Below, in pieces: positions 22,387 through 34,149 of a stretch of 64,000 nt of DNA. Origin of the DNA: Cloeon dipterum (taxonomy: Eukaryota; Arthropoda; Insecta; Ephemeroptera; Baetidae); NCBI RefSeq assembly GCF_949628265.1, contig NC_088787.1, forward strand, positions 10,778,501 to 10,842,500. Reading direction: 5' to 3'. The notes beneath the pieces are model-generated. The model saw only the letters and a list, made by a program, of their open reading frames with translations. It ran no database searches and had not been told where the DNA came from. Each line of letters opens with the position of its first letter. Position 1 is the stretch's first letter. The position numbers were made by a program, and so were the translations under genes.

Positions 22387-24247
22387 ATTGATATGTAAAT
22401 AATCTTGTAATGAGAAAATAAATGTGCATCTTTCTTCAAATAAAAAGTAAATAATGGCTTTTTTTCAGATTTAACAGTTATGTCAAGGCTGCATGTAAGT
22501 TTGACTGGCAGTTTGTGCCAGCGAGCGTCCGGGATTCATCCATCCAGACCTCGACAACTCTGGCCGTGTTGATGCCGAGGGTGTGTCCTTACCACTTGGG
22601 AATGTTTATGGGTGGAAAGGCCGGAAAATGTGGCCGACGCGGGAGCAGGGCATTACCTCCATAGATCCAAACCTACATTTTGCAATTTAACATGTTGGTC
22701 TAAAAATATGCCAATCTGTCCATTACTCTGAAGGACATTTCAAGGCCTCCCCAAACGTCCATTAAATTTGTTCATCGTATATGCATGAGAACACCTCCCA
22801 GAAGTAGTTTCGGTCTATTGCAAAAAATCCTCCAGCCATTGTAGGAGACCTATGGCAATTAGCGATATTTTAAATCGTTAAAATGTTGACAAAAAAGAAA
22901 CACGTGGAAGTAATTTTATGGAATTTATATTACTGATTGGCTTAACTATTCACGAACTTACTCAGAAGAGTAGTGTTTACTGCGGCATCAGCTATACTTT
23001 TAAATAATCATTTTTGTAAGATATTTATTCCAATTTAATTTACCGATGATCATTTATTAAATATAGTTAAAACAACTGAATTAATGACGACGCATAGCAT
23101 AGTGCATGCAGGTCATTCAATTCGTGCAAGAGTACTCCTTTTTTGCTTTCGTGTGCTACCAACAAAAGACGGTTATTTTATTTTCCACACCTAGTACGAT
23201 CTGGACTGACTTGCCTAGTTGCTCATCAGCCGCGGCCAGTAATATGGCCGCGCCCTTTCCCTTCTGAAACATCAGGGTTTCGTCTCAAATCCCGTACCCG
23301 TTTACCCCTAGACGCCGTGTTCAAGAGAAACCTCAAGAGCAAAAAAACGAAATAACACTGACGCTGCACAGTATGAGAGAGATTTTTCCCCTTAAGATTT
23401 TACTAAAAGCTATCCATACTGCGCAGAGCGGAGTCATTTGATAAATTATATATCTTTAGAAAAAAGTAGTTCTAGCTTATTTAAGCGTTTTTCTCATTTT
23501 TAAAATTAGTCCAAGAGCAAAACTAAGTCATGTTATTATGTAACACTGCCTAAAATTATTTTCACAGACAACTGGAAATAATTTGATAAAACAATTATAC
23601 AATTCAGCAAAGATTAATGCATCACTAAGAAGAACGAGAAGAACTGGGCTCCCTCCAATGAGGCCAGTGCCCCCAAGTGCCTTTCATGCTTTCGCCTTGA
23701 AACGAAATAAACACTGTTCCGCTGAGCAGACATTCAGTGCGGGTAGCATAACTTTCTCATTCATTCAAACGCGCGTAATTAATATTATTGGAATTGTTTT
23801 ATTAAATTATCTATTTTTAATTCAGAAAATTGTTAAACCCACCATTTATTTCATGACGTTTAATTCTAGAAGGCATTGCAGAAAAAAGAAAATGGAACTG
23901 CTCAAATTTTGATAAGCATGCAAAAAGCCATCAACATTGTAAAGATTCCAAGTAACATTTCATTTCTGAAATTCGTAGAATTTGTAGGGGCAAGAATTTC
24001 TTATGTTCTACAAGGCCTTCCTTTTCATCCACATTCTTCGCTTTTATTCCCACTCTCATGAATAAAACCTTCTTTATTTCCAAATTGAGCACTACATACC
24101 CTGGCCTGCAACAAAAAGAGGCACTCTGCTGCGCTGAGTAAAATTCGCTTGATTGCCTAGAATTCAAAGGCTGGTGAGACTCCATTCATTATTTCCATAG
24201 AAAAAAATAATATATTCAAGCCTTTTTACATAAAAAGGAAAAGAATT
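22387..24247. other. Intergenic spacer, ALG13 to MYND-like paralogue 2
   Basis: About 1.9 kb. The part near 22470-22730 and 23210-23330 is less AT-rich than the rest but has no recognisable exon. The last part should hold the promoter of paralogue 2. The 11-bp sequence just before its ATG, AAAAGAATT preceded by AGG, is the same as that before paralogue 1. Confidence 0.45.
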
Positions 24248-27200
24248 ATGGCGGAGTCAAGTCGGCCGTTGGCCTCAGTGCCATGGGTTTCGATAGCAAA
24301 CAACCCTGATTTGAAGCTGGAAGACTCTGCTGTGTTTGAAAATGCTCAATTCTGCAGCAAAGCCGAGAAGGAGCAGCAAATCGCAATATTCAAGAACCTC
24401 AACAAATTGTTCCCATTCTACATTCCGATGGAGTAAGATATTTTTTATATTTCCTTTAATTTTTTTTTTAAATCTCTGATAGGCACCACAGGATGGACGT
24501 AAAAGAAATGGTCAAGAACAGTCCAAACGGACAGTACTGGGCAGTGGCGCTTCACTTTTTGATTAGCAGCAAGGGCCACAACCAATGCGCCTGGAACGAA
24601 TTCCAGGAGCATTTAAATGCCAGAAGTGAAGACATAAATTCTAACGATTGCACCACTTGCGCGGCTCCATACATTTCTGATAACAAGATGGCTGATTTGT
24701 TTCCGGTAATATGAAATTTTGGTTAGTATTTTGAAATTTTATTTTATTTCAATTCGAAGCAAGGGAATCCACCGCAGTGCCAAAGAGTCGAGGAATATAT
24801 TAACGATCCTTGGGTGCTGATGCAATTGCATTTCCAACCAGCATTGTTCCACCAGTGGCTCGTCGCTTTCATGATCGAAATATACAAAATTTCAATGGAG
24901 TTGTCAGAGCTAGATCATTTGCCTTCTCGTTTACACGGCAAAGATAAAAATGTCGTAATCCGCATCTTCCAATGGAACAGATCCGCGTGGAACTACGTTT
25001 TGCAAGGATTCAGCTTTCTTCAGGCCTGTGTTGATTTGAAGTATCAGGACTTGAGAAATTTATTTCCTGGAATCGATTTTCCATATCAGTTCATGAAAAT
25101 TTACATTGATCACGATTTGTTAAACGTAATCAGGTCGTACAAGAAACTCGCTTGGGGCAATTCACATGTCGCTCTGAACAAATTGGAGGTAGTCAAATAT
25201 CAAGTGCCGTGTAACATTTACGAGTTATCCTTTTGGAACAAAACTACATCGGAACGCCTCACAATGTTTGAAAGTGATGAATATGTCTTTGAAGTAGGGT
25301 CTTTAGAGGAAGTAATAGACAAGACTGTTGTTGGAATTGACGAATTATTGGAATCGCTTCAAGCATTCTGTAATCATAAACTCGAGTTCAGCCAGAAGCT
25401 CAGAAAATTTTTGTCACAGGACGATGAGTTCCGTAGAGTGGTTTCACAGTTGAAAAGAGAAATAGGTATGTATTAATGAGCTGATATTACTTGTTGTAAA
25501 ATACTTTTATATAGATATTACCGCATTGCTGCGGATCAGGAAAGAAGAAAATGGAATAATTGGCACTGCATTGACCATCTCGCAATACCTAAAAATGAAT
25601 GACTTTGCCAACCGCGCTAAGAGCCGTCTCCACGAATTGACGAAAATTGACCCAAGCAAGTTACTAAGGGTCAATTATGATGATCTTCCTTGTGATGAGA
25701 GATTGTTAGAAGACTTAGATATTAGAGATTTTACCGAATACCCTCCTGTCAAAATATCGAGTCTGCTTGGTAACAGTGGGATAGAGTCAAAGTTTCAACC
25801 TGAAATTGATGCGGTGGATGAAAAATGTCCTTGCTACACTGAAGATCCAGCCACGATTGCACACAAATTTGAGGTAAATCTAAAACCGGATTTAAATATG
25901 ATAGATTTCCCGCAATCTTCAAAGAATGTTTTACGGTTTAGCGCCACTTTAATTAATGATTTTTACCTTGATATGCGTAATGCGCTTCAAAATTTTATTT
26001 TACATTTTTCTTTTATATGCTTTTTTAACATTTAAACTAATTTTTACCTCTAAGTTAATGTATGGTTAGTATTTGCTAAACGGCCGCTAATATTTATATA
26101 CGAGTAGGCCAGAGTACAAAATCCTTGATATCCAAACTTTTTATTATTATTATCCAGCCCGTTGGCTCGCATTGTTATGGCACTCTCAGGAGTGTCAACG
26201 CAATGGGAGGTATTTGAGCAGTTGGGAGATCTAATACTGGCTACCCAATGTCAGAGATGGCAAAAAGTGGTTAGTTTAGTGACTCGAATTGCTCAATTGC
26301 TCAACGGGCTGGGAGGCGCACCGGCGCCGACTCGCTACTTGCTGGTTTGCACCTTTCCAGCATGCGTGATTTGGCTTCACGGGACGAATGTCTAGCGTTT
26401 CAATGCAGTCCTTGGTGCAGAGGCAAGTGGCCCTTGAGTGGGCTGGGTCCCTGTGCGGCCTGGTGTGCCCATGTTATCCGTTCGCGGTGTTATTGGGACC
26501 CGGGTTTCAGCATTCGTGCTAGTGCAGTGCGCGCCCTTCCCGGTCCTCCGGTCCTCGGACAGGGATAAAAAAAGCAAAAAAAAAAATTATCGATTTTTAA
26601 TTCTCTGCCAAGAGCAATCCCGTGGCTTAAGAGATCATTCCAAAATCGCACCTGTATATGTTTCGGATTAATGGAATAAAAGTTAATTTGAATTTTGAAT
26701 TTGAGCTCATCATGTCCCAATATATGGCACCACAGAACCGATAACAATAAATGAGTAGCCGCCGAGGAGCTTGCGAGCCCATTGTGGCGGCTATCTATTT
26801 TCGCATCCCCAACTCTGTCGCTTTATTCAAAATTTTGCAAAATATATGTATTTAAATTCAGATATGTATTTCAATTACAAAGTTATTGACCGACTCCAGA
26901 TATTTACTACGTATTTCTCTTTTTGTTTTCAAAGGCGAATTTTTAAATGGTTTTGTTCATTCTTTACAGGCAAGAATCAAGAAAGTAGTAAGGGAGAGAG
27001 TAAAATTGCATAGGCAGAATATCCTACATAAGCCCCATAATTACATCGCCATTTACCCCGGACTGAATGATTGGCAGTTCGAGCAATACCTTTTGCCTTG
27101 TTTCGTGGCCTCCATGCTCGAACTGTTCACAAACGACAAAGAGACGGCGATCAGCAGTGAAATGAAAGGATGGTACGTAGCTACAATCAACATGCTCATT

Positions 27201-28340
27201 TGGGTATACGATGTCCAAATTAATCAAGACCATAAAATGCATGTTAAAAAAATGGATGGACAACACCTTGCATATTACGTGAATAGGGAGTTTTCATCGC
27301 CGATTCTTCTCAAGACCTACTTTAAATCGACGTTAGACAATCTCCGTTTTATTTTCTCCACGGACAGATCATTCCAGACCCATTTTGACCAATTTTTGCA
27401 CTTGTTCGACTCGCTTTTTGAGGTGCTGATAAACAGAAGCGGGTTCTCATCAAGTTCCGGACTCTCATCACAGACCAACAACTACTACTATGATAGGCAA
27501 ACGATCGATTTTTTCAATTTACTCGAAAAGGCAATAGACTCGCATCCCGCAACAAACGTCAACCGCAAGCCGGATTCCGACTATGCGGCCAATGTAAGAA
27601 GCGATCTGATGAAAGTGTTGTGCGAAATCGGCTTTCACAAGGAAAATATTTTCAAAGATATTCCTCTGGACTTGGAAATGTCATCGATCTTGTTACTTGC
27701 TCTCATTAAATACTGTCTCCAAAAAAATGACGACCTCACGAGAGTTAAACGTTTGAAAAAAGCCGACAAGAGTCTGGACGCCCTGATGAAAGACGCAAAA
27801 GAGGAATGTGGAAATTTGACCGTGCCCCAAACGCAGTGTCTCGCTTTCTACTTGGCTCTAAAAATAATTCCCAGAAAAAATTTCTCCGAGTTGGTGGGTA
27901 AAAATGTGACCAAAAGCATTCTAGATCGCATGTTGCATAAATTTGCGGAAGGAGAAAATATGATATCTCTGGTTGATTTCATGAATAAAGGCGTTCCTCA
28001 CGAAGAGTCGAGAGTGTCGCACGAGTTCGCAAAAGAAAAGGCTTCAGTTCTGTATTACGTCGCCATGAACGAATTGAACAAATCCAGCACTAATTATAAA
28101 GATGTGCTTAAAAAGCGCCAGGAAGCTTCTTGGTTCTTCCCGATCGTTCACTGCAGAAATTGCGGCGTGGTGGACAAAGATGTGTACCAATATCCGTGCT
28201 CAGAGTGCAGCAACAACGAGCATTATCCGGACAAGAATTTTTTCTGTTCAGAAAAATGCAAAAATATCGCCATGGACACTTTCCACGCCAAAGAACATGC
28301 TGATCCAAACAATGCGTATGGTGAAGGCAACTGTGTTTGA
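24248..28340 (+). CDS. MYND-like zinc-finger family protein, paralogue 2
   Basis: Five exons: 24248-24432, 24483-24705, 24760-25465, 25515-25873 and 26970-28340, giving 947 residues in one frame. It is the tandem sister of the gene at 16.4 kb, with identical intron positions and phases. Exon 1 differs at about 12 of 62 residues, while exons 3-4 are much more diverged. Conserved blocks in exon 5 include VKRLKKADKSLDALMK and LAFYLALKIIPRKNFS. The C-terminal finger is C-x2-C-x11-C-x2-C-x12-C-x3-C-x8-H-x3-H, beginning HCRNCG and ending FHAKEH. Intron 4 is 1.1 kb and contains retroposon-like sequence (26155-26590), in contrast with the small introns elsewhere in the gene. Function is unknown; nuclear or cytosolic location cannot be told, and no signal peptide or membrane segment is seen. 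AATAAA at 28403-28408. Confidence 0.85.
26155..26590 (+). mobile_element. Retroposon-like repeat, copy 2 (A-tailed, intronic)
   Basis: About 435 bp of GC-rich sequence in the AT-rich intron 4 of paralogue 2, ending in GGGATAAAAAAAGC and a run of As (to 26586). The A tail marks a 3' end, as in SINEs and truncated LINEs. It matches copy 1 (12255-12572) in the opposite orientation. A short open frame with WEVFEQLGDLILATQ and WQKVV faintly recalls the C-terminus of R1/I-clade LINE polymerases; this is weak. No target-site duplication could be defined. Confidence 0.62.
26736..26805 (-). repeat. Fragment of the same retroposon-like family
   Basis: The plus-strand segment AGTAGCCGCCGAGGAGCTTG, followed by CCCATTGTGGCGGC, matches AGTGGCCGCAGAGAAGCTTG and CCCATTGTGGCC at 12310-12345. 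Relative to copy 2 it lies in the opposite orientation, so it is a separate fragment only about 150 bp away. Confidence 0.5.
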
Positions 28341-30779
28341 AATCATAAATCATCTCAAAGATATGTAGATAAAACATATATAGTACAATATTTTGATAGT
28401 GAAATAAAAGCACTTAAATAAGAAAGTTTTGATTGAAAATATGAGACCGTTTTATTTTCCTACACACCACGCAAATGCTATAAAAAACTCAAATAAATCT
28501 AATAGAAAGTGCAGCAAATACTCAAACTCGAAGTGGTTCGGAAATAGCCTCCGCGCCATGCATATTACAAGAGCACTTTCTAAAGAGTTGAGCGACACTT
28601 GTCCACTCTATTTCATCTATTTTGGAAGGCGTATTTCACTACAGTATGCGTATGCTCACTAAAGAGTTCGCTGCATGAAGCGTGGGCTTCGACCATCCAG
28701 CTCTCAATTTTATATATTTTCCAGCGTGGAATGTCCTTGAGAACGACGAAATATATTTAAAATGATGCTATACCATTGGAAAGATTAGAAAAGTTCAATT
28801 TCAAGGATGAAATGAAAATGTTGTGGGGTTTTAAGAATGTAACAATGTGCAAATGGAAATTTAAAAAATTGTTACCATTGTTTTTGTCACCGCAGATGAT
28901 GCGCTGTATACAGACATGACCTGTTATCATTGCTAAAAATATGAATTCTTCCGTCCACTATATCTTTCTGCAGTCCCAAATATTCATAGCAATTAAAACA
29001 AGGGAAGAAATTTCGACAGCTAATTTTTTAGTTTGCTATGATTACACAACAGTTTCAGAATCATATTTAACCATCTATAGTGGAAAAGCCCTTCATTTAA
29101 ATAAATGAAATTAATTCAGATTTCAGTATTTCCCCGCTAAATTCATAAAAAAAATAATTATTAACCAATTATTGCAATCAAAACGAGAAGCGCACACACA
29201 CCTCCTGGTGCATGACTAGAGACAAAATAAGTCTCTTTCACTTTTTTGCTTGTAAAAATATTTTATTTTACTTACGTACGAAGAGAGATAAACAGGCGTA
29301 CGTCGTACATACAAGAGTGCGCCGTTTTTTCCAATTAGCACACACGCGATGAGCGAGCTGTTTGCTCAGCTTTGGACGGGGTCGTCGCGCGCGCTACGCT
29401 CGCGAGAGGATGAAAACAGCACTGATATTGCCAGAGTTCACGTGATCCAACCGCCGGCGGGGTCCAAAACCAAACAAAAAGGCTTCGATTGCGTATACTT
29501 GTGTGTTTCTTTATTCGTTTTCAGCACACGTCACTTTTAAGTAAAAATCGGAACACTCCATAGTACAAATGAAGCAAGTTACAATGAGGGAACAAACAAG
29601 CACCATATAGACGCAGAAAAACGCGCGTAATTCTAATTCAAAGAAAATAATAAGAAGTTCGAACAAGAAGCGCCGTATCAGTCTCTGGTTACAAAATTTT
29701 AAGCCTGCAGTGATTGTAATTGTGTGTGTGTGTTCGAAGCTTATTGTGCAAAATCCAAACGAGAAACGACAGAGCACAAACAAGACTATAAAACGGGCAG
29801 GCGCTATCGTCAGCGCCGCCCGCGCAACGTATTGATATGGTTACATTCTTGTTAAAACGTTCGCTAACATATTCACGTGATAATAAAACAGATATTAATT
29901 AAGACTTAACATAAGAATCGAACGAATCTAGAAGAGAAAGGGTTGCAAAGCAGGGATTGTAATAATAATTATTGTGCGGCTAATCGTTTGCATGGTACAA
30001 TTTCTTCGAGCACATCCACATTTGGTCTGTCTGCGTTTGCTCGTCACTTGCGAAAAATTAGTTGAGCAGCTAGCAGGGTTATTAGTGGAAGCAATAGAGA
30101 AAGAGAGGAGAGCCCGGCCCGGTTAATTTGCTTTCGCTCGCCTCGCCCGTTCACCAGACTCGAAATCTGGACCGAAAGGGTTTCTGATCATGAGTTTTAT
30201 TCTTTTAAAACGAGTTTGGTGAGCCTATTTCACAGAGCTACAAATCGGGGCTCAAACGGGATGCATAAATATTTTGCTGGTTCAGCTCATTTTCCAGAAG
30301 GTATTTCAAAACACAATACTCCAATTCAAATAAAAAACACGCTCTTTTGATTTTTAATTTCTGGAAGTTTTTTTAACACATATTTTAGTCAACAAATTTA
30401 AGCTGATAATAATAACACAAAAAAATGGGGGAAATATTTTCTCACAATTTGTTTTCTTTTGAAAAATATTGCAGTTTTTTTAACTCTGCGATGGTGCGAA
30501 TTGAAAGAGTGGGAAAAAGTGGTGAATTTAGCCATGACGAAAGTCTGGCGGGAATTTCGAGACTGTTACGTTGGAAAATACTGAGCCGGATGCATTCAAT
30601 AAAATGCAGCCAAATAAATTGTTTGCTCCGTCGTTGATAATTAAGTCCAACTCCCACCGGCCGAAAAAATAAGGCCCACTTTCTCCTCACAATTTCCAGC
30701 CAGCTTTCTAAGTGATCAACTCTAAAACTCTCCCGTTCATCCCGTTTTGACAGCCTGTTTATTGTTTAGGCGAGGGGCG
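28341..30779. other. Gene-poor intergenic region with a GC-rich patch
   Basis: About 2.4 kb between paralogue 2 and the stop of LIPT1. 29340-29460 is CpG-rich. TATAAAA at 29787-29793 is followed by GGCGCTATCGTCAGCGCC (29800-29817), a 6-bp inverted repeat with a TCAG initiator-like motif at the usual rough distance for a core promoter. No coding exon is supported; an unannotated noncoding transcript or a distant first exon could lie here. A minus-strand polyA candidate for LIPT1 (TTTATT) lies at 30758-30763. Confidence 0.35.
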
Positions 30780-33700
30780 TCACTGGACGACGCGGCGGAC
30801 GCATTCGGCAACGAAACGCTTCTTCTTGTCCGACTTGTCCTTCTTGGCGAAGGCGGCCTCGACCAGGCCGACCGCCTCCTCGGAGAACTTCTGGCCCTCG
30901 AGGCCCGAGAGGACGGCGACCTCGCCCTCGGGCGCGTTCGACACGAAGCCCGGGGGCACGGTGACGCTCATCGAGGCAACGCGGCCCTTGACGACGCGCA
31001 TCTGCACCTGCAGCTTGGCTCCCTCGGTCACGCACATCTCGCGTGGCACCGCGAACTCGCGCCTCACCGTGAAGTCGGGCGTCCTGCCAAAGCGCCAGCC
31101 CCAGCTGGCCAGCTCGGCGCGACTCTTTTCCAAGCCTGCAACCACGCAAAGCATAATATTACTTTTTTGCCCTACCCGACATTGCCAAGATCGAAATAGA
31201 ATCGTTTTTTGACGCACGCTGGTTATAATCAGAAATCCAAATAATGACGTAATTTATTTTTGCAACAGCTTTCAAGCCGAAATAATGGTCACGGATGCAA
31301 AGTTTCGACGTATATACGCCGCAGTTAAATTTGAATAGAGCCATTTATCAAATAATAGAAATAAAAACTACAAAAATGGCAAGAATAATTTTTTTTAATA
31401 TTTATTTGATTTTGAAACATGGAATTTTAATAAATTTTTACTGGCCAAAACGTTTTTTCTCTACTTTAGTTTTACTGCAATTATTTTCTCAGTAAGGAAG
31501 TTGTTGCGACTCGCCATTCGATCCGAGTTATGCATTTTTTCGCAACGTAAAATTGAAAACCCCAGCTAAAACTGCATGGCATCACGTTAAAATTTGTATT
31601 GGATAAATATAAACTTGGATAATAATTTAATTTTTGATAAACTAATTACAAATTTTGTCTGAAAATGGTTGTATCACCGAAAGATTTCTTAAAAAATATC
31701 AGGGCTTTTTAGGAAAACCTTTATTTCACAACCATACTAAGTCTTCTTTAGGAAAATAAAAATTTTCGTAAGAAAAGCAAATCATAAGGAGAGAATGATT
31801 TTTCGGTACGGCGATTTTACCTGGGAACCAATCGTCGGTGGGGTTGACAAGGGTGAAGCCGAGCTGGCGAGAGATGGCCGACTTGCCGAGGTCGACGCCG
31901 CGGTCGTCGGAGCGAAGGAACTCGCGTCCAACGGCGCCCATCAGACTGGCCACGTTCAGACCCGGATGCATGCTGGACAGGTTGCAAACCGGCGAACGCA
32001 CGCTGTCCGTCGCCTTCGTCTCGATTCCACACTGCAACAGCAAAAGCAAAAAAAAAACAGATCTTTGTTTGTTATGAAAATGGGTTAATTTGAATGAGGT
32101 GAAATGGGACGCGCGCTTACGTCATCAGAGTTGAGGATGCCCTTCATGTTGTCTAGGTCAACGTCGGCCAGCAGAGTGCAGTGGTGGTATGCATTCGGGC
32201 GGCCCAGTTTCGCAGCGGTTCCGGAGATCTAAAAGTGGATTGAAAATTTTGAGAGTTGAATGAAGAGATGGAAAGACTTGTTTCAAGAAAACAATGGGCC
32301 TGGAAATTCGATAAAAATTATTAAAATGAGTTTGGAACCTAAAAATTGATTATCAAAGAGGAAACTCAAGCTCTTTTGGTCTTTGTTCTGCGACAAGTTT
32401 AAAAATAGCAAAAATAGCGGGTTGAGTGAACCTTTCTTTGCAGATAAGATCTATCAATTCGCAATGAACGAAAAATATGTTTGTAGATAACTGCGTACTC
32501 GCGTTGGCGAACAGCAGCAAATATATTATTTCATCGAATGGTGACTCATTTTAATTTTAGATTGTTTGCAAATAATATATTTATCTAGATTGATTTTTAG
32601 GCAGATAAATGTTCTCAGGAGCTAGCCAGCTCATGGATTCAAGCAAAACTTATTTTTTAGGCTTTGCTGGACTTCAAAAAATGTGTGATTTCAGTTTCCT
32701 GAAACCTTCCCGTATACAAAATATATAGAGGGTCAAAAATCTGAAATTTTTAGGACTAATTTTTCAGATTAAAAAACTTGAAAGGAAAGTCGAGATTTGA
32801 ACCATAACCTAGAGTTTCACGGTAATTTTTTGTCTAGTAATATTAATTGTTTTTGGCTCACAATTGGTTTTGATCGATTTAAAAACAAAGTAAAAATCAA
32901 TAACATCGATTTATAAAAATATGTTAGCACTTTGTTGTCTTTTAAATATTAGAGAAAAATAGACTGAATTTCCTAAGAGTCGACTTAAGTTTAAAACAGA
33001 ATATTTGCGATTTTCGATTTATTTCTTCCCAGTAGAAAAATTCAAAACGGAACAGGGATTGCAAAAGCCCCATTTTTTCCAGAAAAAAAACCACTCCATC
33101 GCACAAAACAGTTTTTTCTGGTTTTTTCCATAAATTTGTGCAGACTTCTAGAACTCATAATTAATATTAAATGTTTTGTCATCCAAGGAATGAATTTTAA
33201 AAAAGCGTATAAGAGCATCTCGTGTCTTTTTTAACACTGATATAACTTTTTTCTTACTCCCCTGTCATATTTGGCACAATATAATGACATTTTTGAGGTC
33301 GATTTCGATAAAAATGAGGAAGCTCTTGTGATTCGTAATATTCCCGGCTGAATTTTTAGCGCAAAAAACAAGAGGTGCAAAGCCAAATTGGTGAACCCTG
33401 CAGATAGATAGCAAGATTGTTGTCCTATTTTTCTGTTTGCAAACAATATTTCTGGCAAAAAAAATGGTTAAAATTTACCAGTGGAGTAAAATAGGTTGAA
33501 AAAAATTAAATTTGAGCAATCATTCATCCAAATTTTAAATAAATTAAATTAAATTTTAATTAGATAAATGAGCCGGTTATTCTCAAATACAAAAAACCAT
33601 AATCCGAACTATCCGTTTCAAACAAAATTAAAAATCCAAGAATGAAGGGAAATTTGAAAAAATACGCACTTTGTAGTTGCCGTTGAGAACCAAGTCATCG

Positions 33701-34149
33701 CGGTCATTGACGGTGGCCTCGAGGCCGAATTCCCTGCGGAGCGCGTTGGCGACGACGGTCAAGTTGGTCCTGCGGTTGTAGCCTTCCCTGGAGGTGAGGA
33801 AGGAGAGGTTGAGGTTGCCTTGGTCGTGGTAGACGGCGCCGCCGCCGCTGTTCCTGCGTGCCAGCACCACCTGCTTGTCGTGCAGGGCGCCGACGTGCGT
33901 CTCCTTCCAGGGGTTCTGGTGTCTTCCGACGACCACGGCGGGTCCGTTGCGCCAGAGCAGCAGGATGCGGTGCTGCGAGAAGTCGTGGTGTCTGTACAGC
34001 CAGTCCTCCAGGGCCAGGTTGGCGAAGATGTCGTCCGACTGCGAGATGAACACGGTCTTCGGCGTCGCCGACCTCGAGGACCGCGTCGCCGATGAAAAGG
34101 CACGCAGCGCCCACCTGCCCAGGGCCTTGCCTTGGTTCCAGAAGGTCAT
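30780..34149 (-). CDS. LIPT1: Lipoyltransferase 1, mitochondrial
   Basis: Four exons on the minus strand: 33670-34149, 32121-32228, 31821-32031 and 30780-31135, giving 384 residues (human LIPT1 is 373). It moves lipoyl groups in mitochondria onto the E2 subunits of the 2-oxoacid dehydrogenases. Residues 1-30 are rich in Arg and Ser, as in a mitochondrial presequence. The biotin/lipoate-ligase core has LLLWRNGPAVVVGRHQNPW, then the lipoyl-AMP loop RRNSGGGAVYHDQGNLN at 98-114. ISGTAAKLGRPNAYHHCTLL starts exon 2 and is typical of LIPT1. The C-terminal exon, SWGWRFGRTPDF onward, is the accessory domain. Codons are strikingly GC-ending compared with neighbours, which leaves several long false frames open on both strands. 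Intron 1 is 1.4 kb. It diverges from the CPD photolyase. Confidence 0.94.

Noticed and set aside
23268-23310. CAGGGTTTCG sequence as a possible third hAT MITE end
   Set aside because: No matching opposite end within about 300 bp and no target duplication.
23143-23355. 70-codon plus-strand open frame in the spacer
   Set aside because: No domain, no splice context and no promoter evidence.
28508-28605. Possible fourth finger relic (KCSKYSNSKWF, then AMHITRA)
   Set aside because: Similarity is too short and key cysteines are absent; likely chance.
29349-29540. 63-codon frame in the CpG-rich patch
   Set aside because: No similarity; open because of local GC content.
30154-30170. tRNA-Ser(CGA)-like anticodon stem and loop, CCAGACTCGAAATCTGG
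   Set aside because: No acceptor stem, D arm or TTCGAAT-type T arm around it; a chance hairpin or at most a tiny relic.
30747-31199. 150-codon plus-strand open frame over LIPT1 exon 4
   Set aside because: It is the antisense shadow of GC-rich LIPT1 codons; the minus-strand frame has conserved LIPT1 sequence and splice sites.
33704-34114. Alternative minus- and plus-strand frames over LIPT1 exon 1
   Set aside because: Low-complexity Arg/Pro/Ala frames caused by GC-rich codons; no family match.
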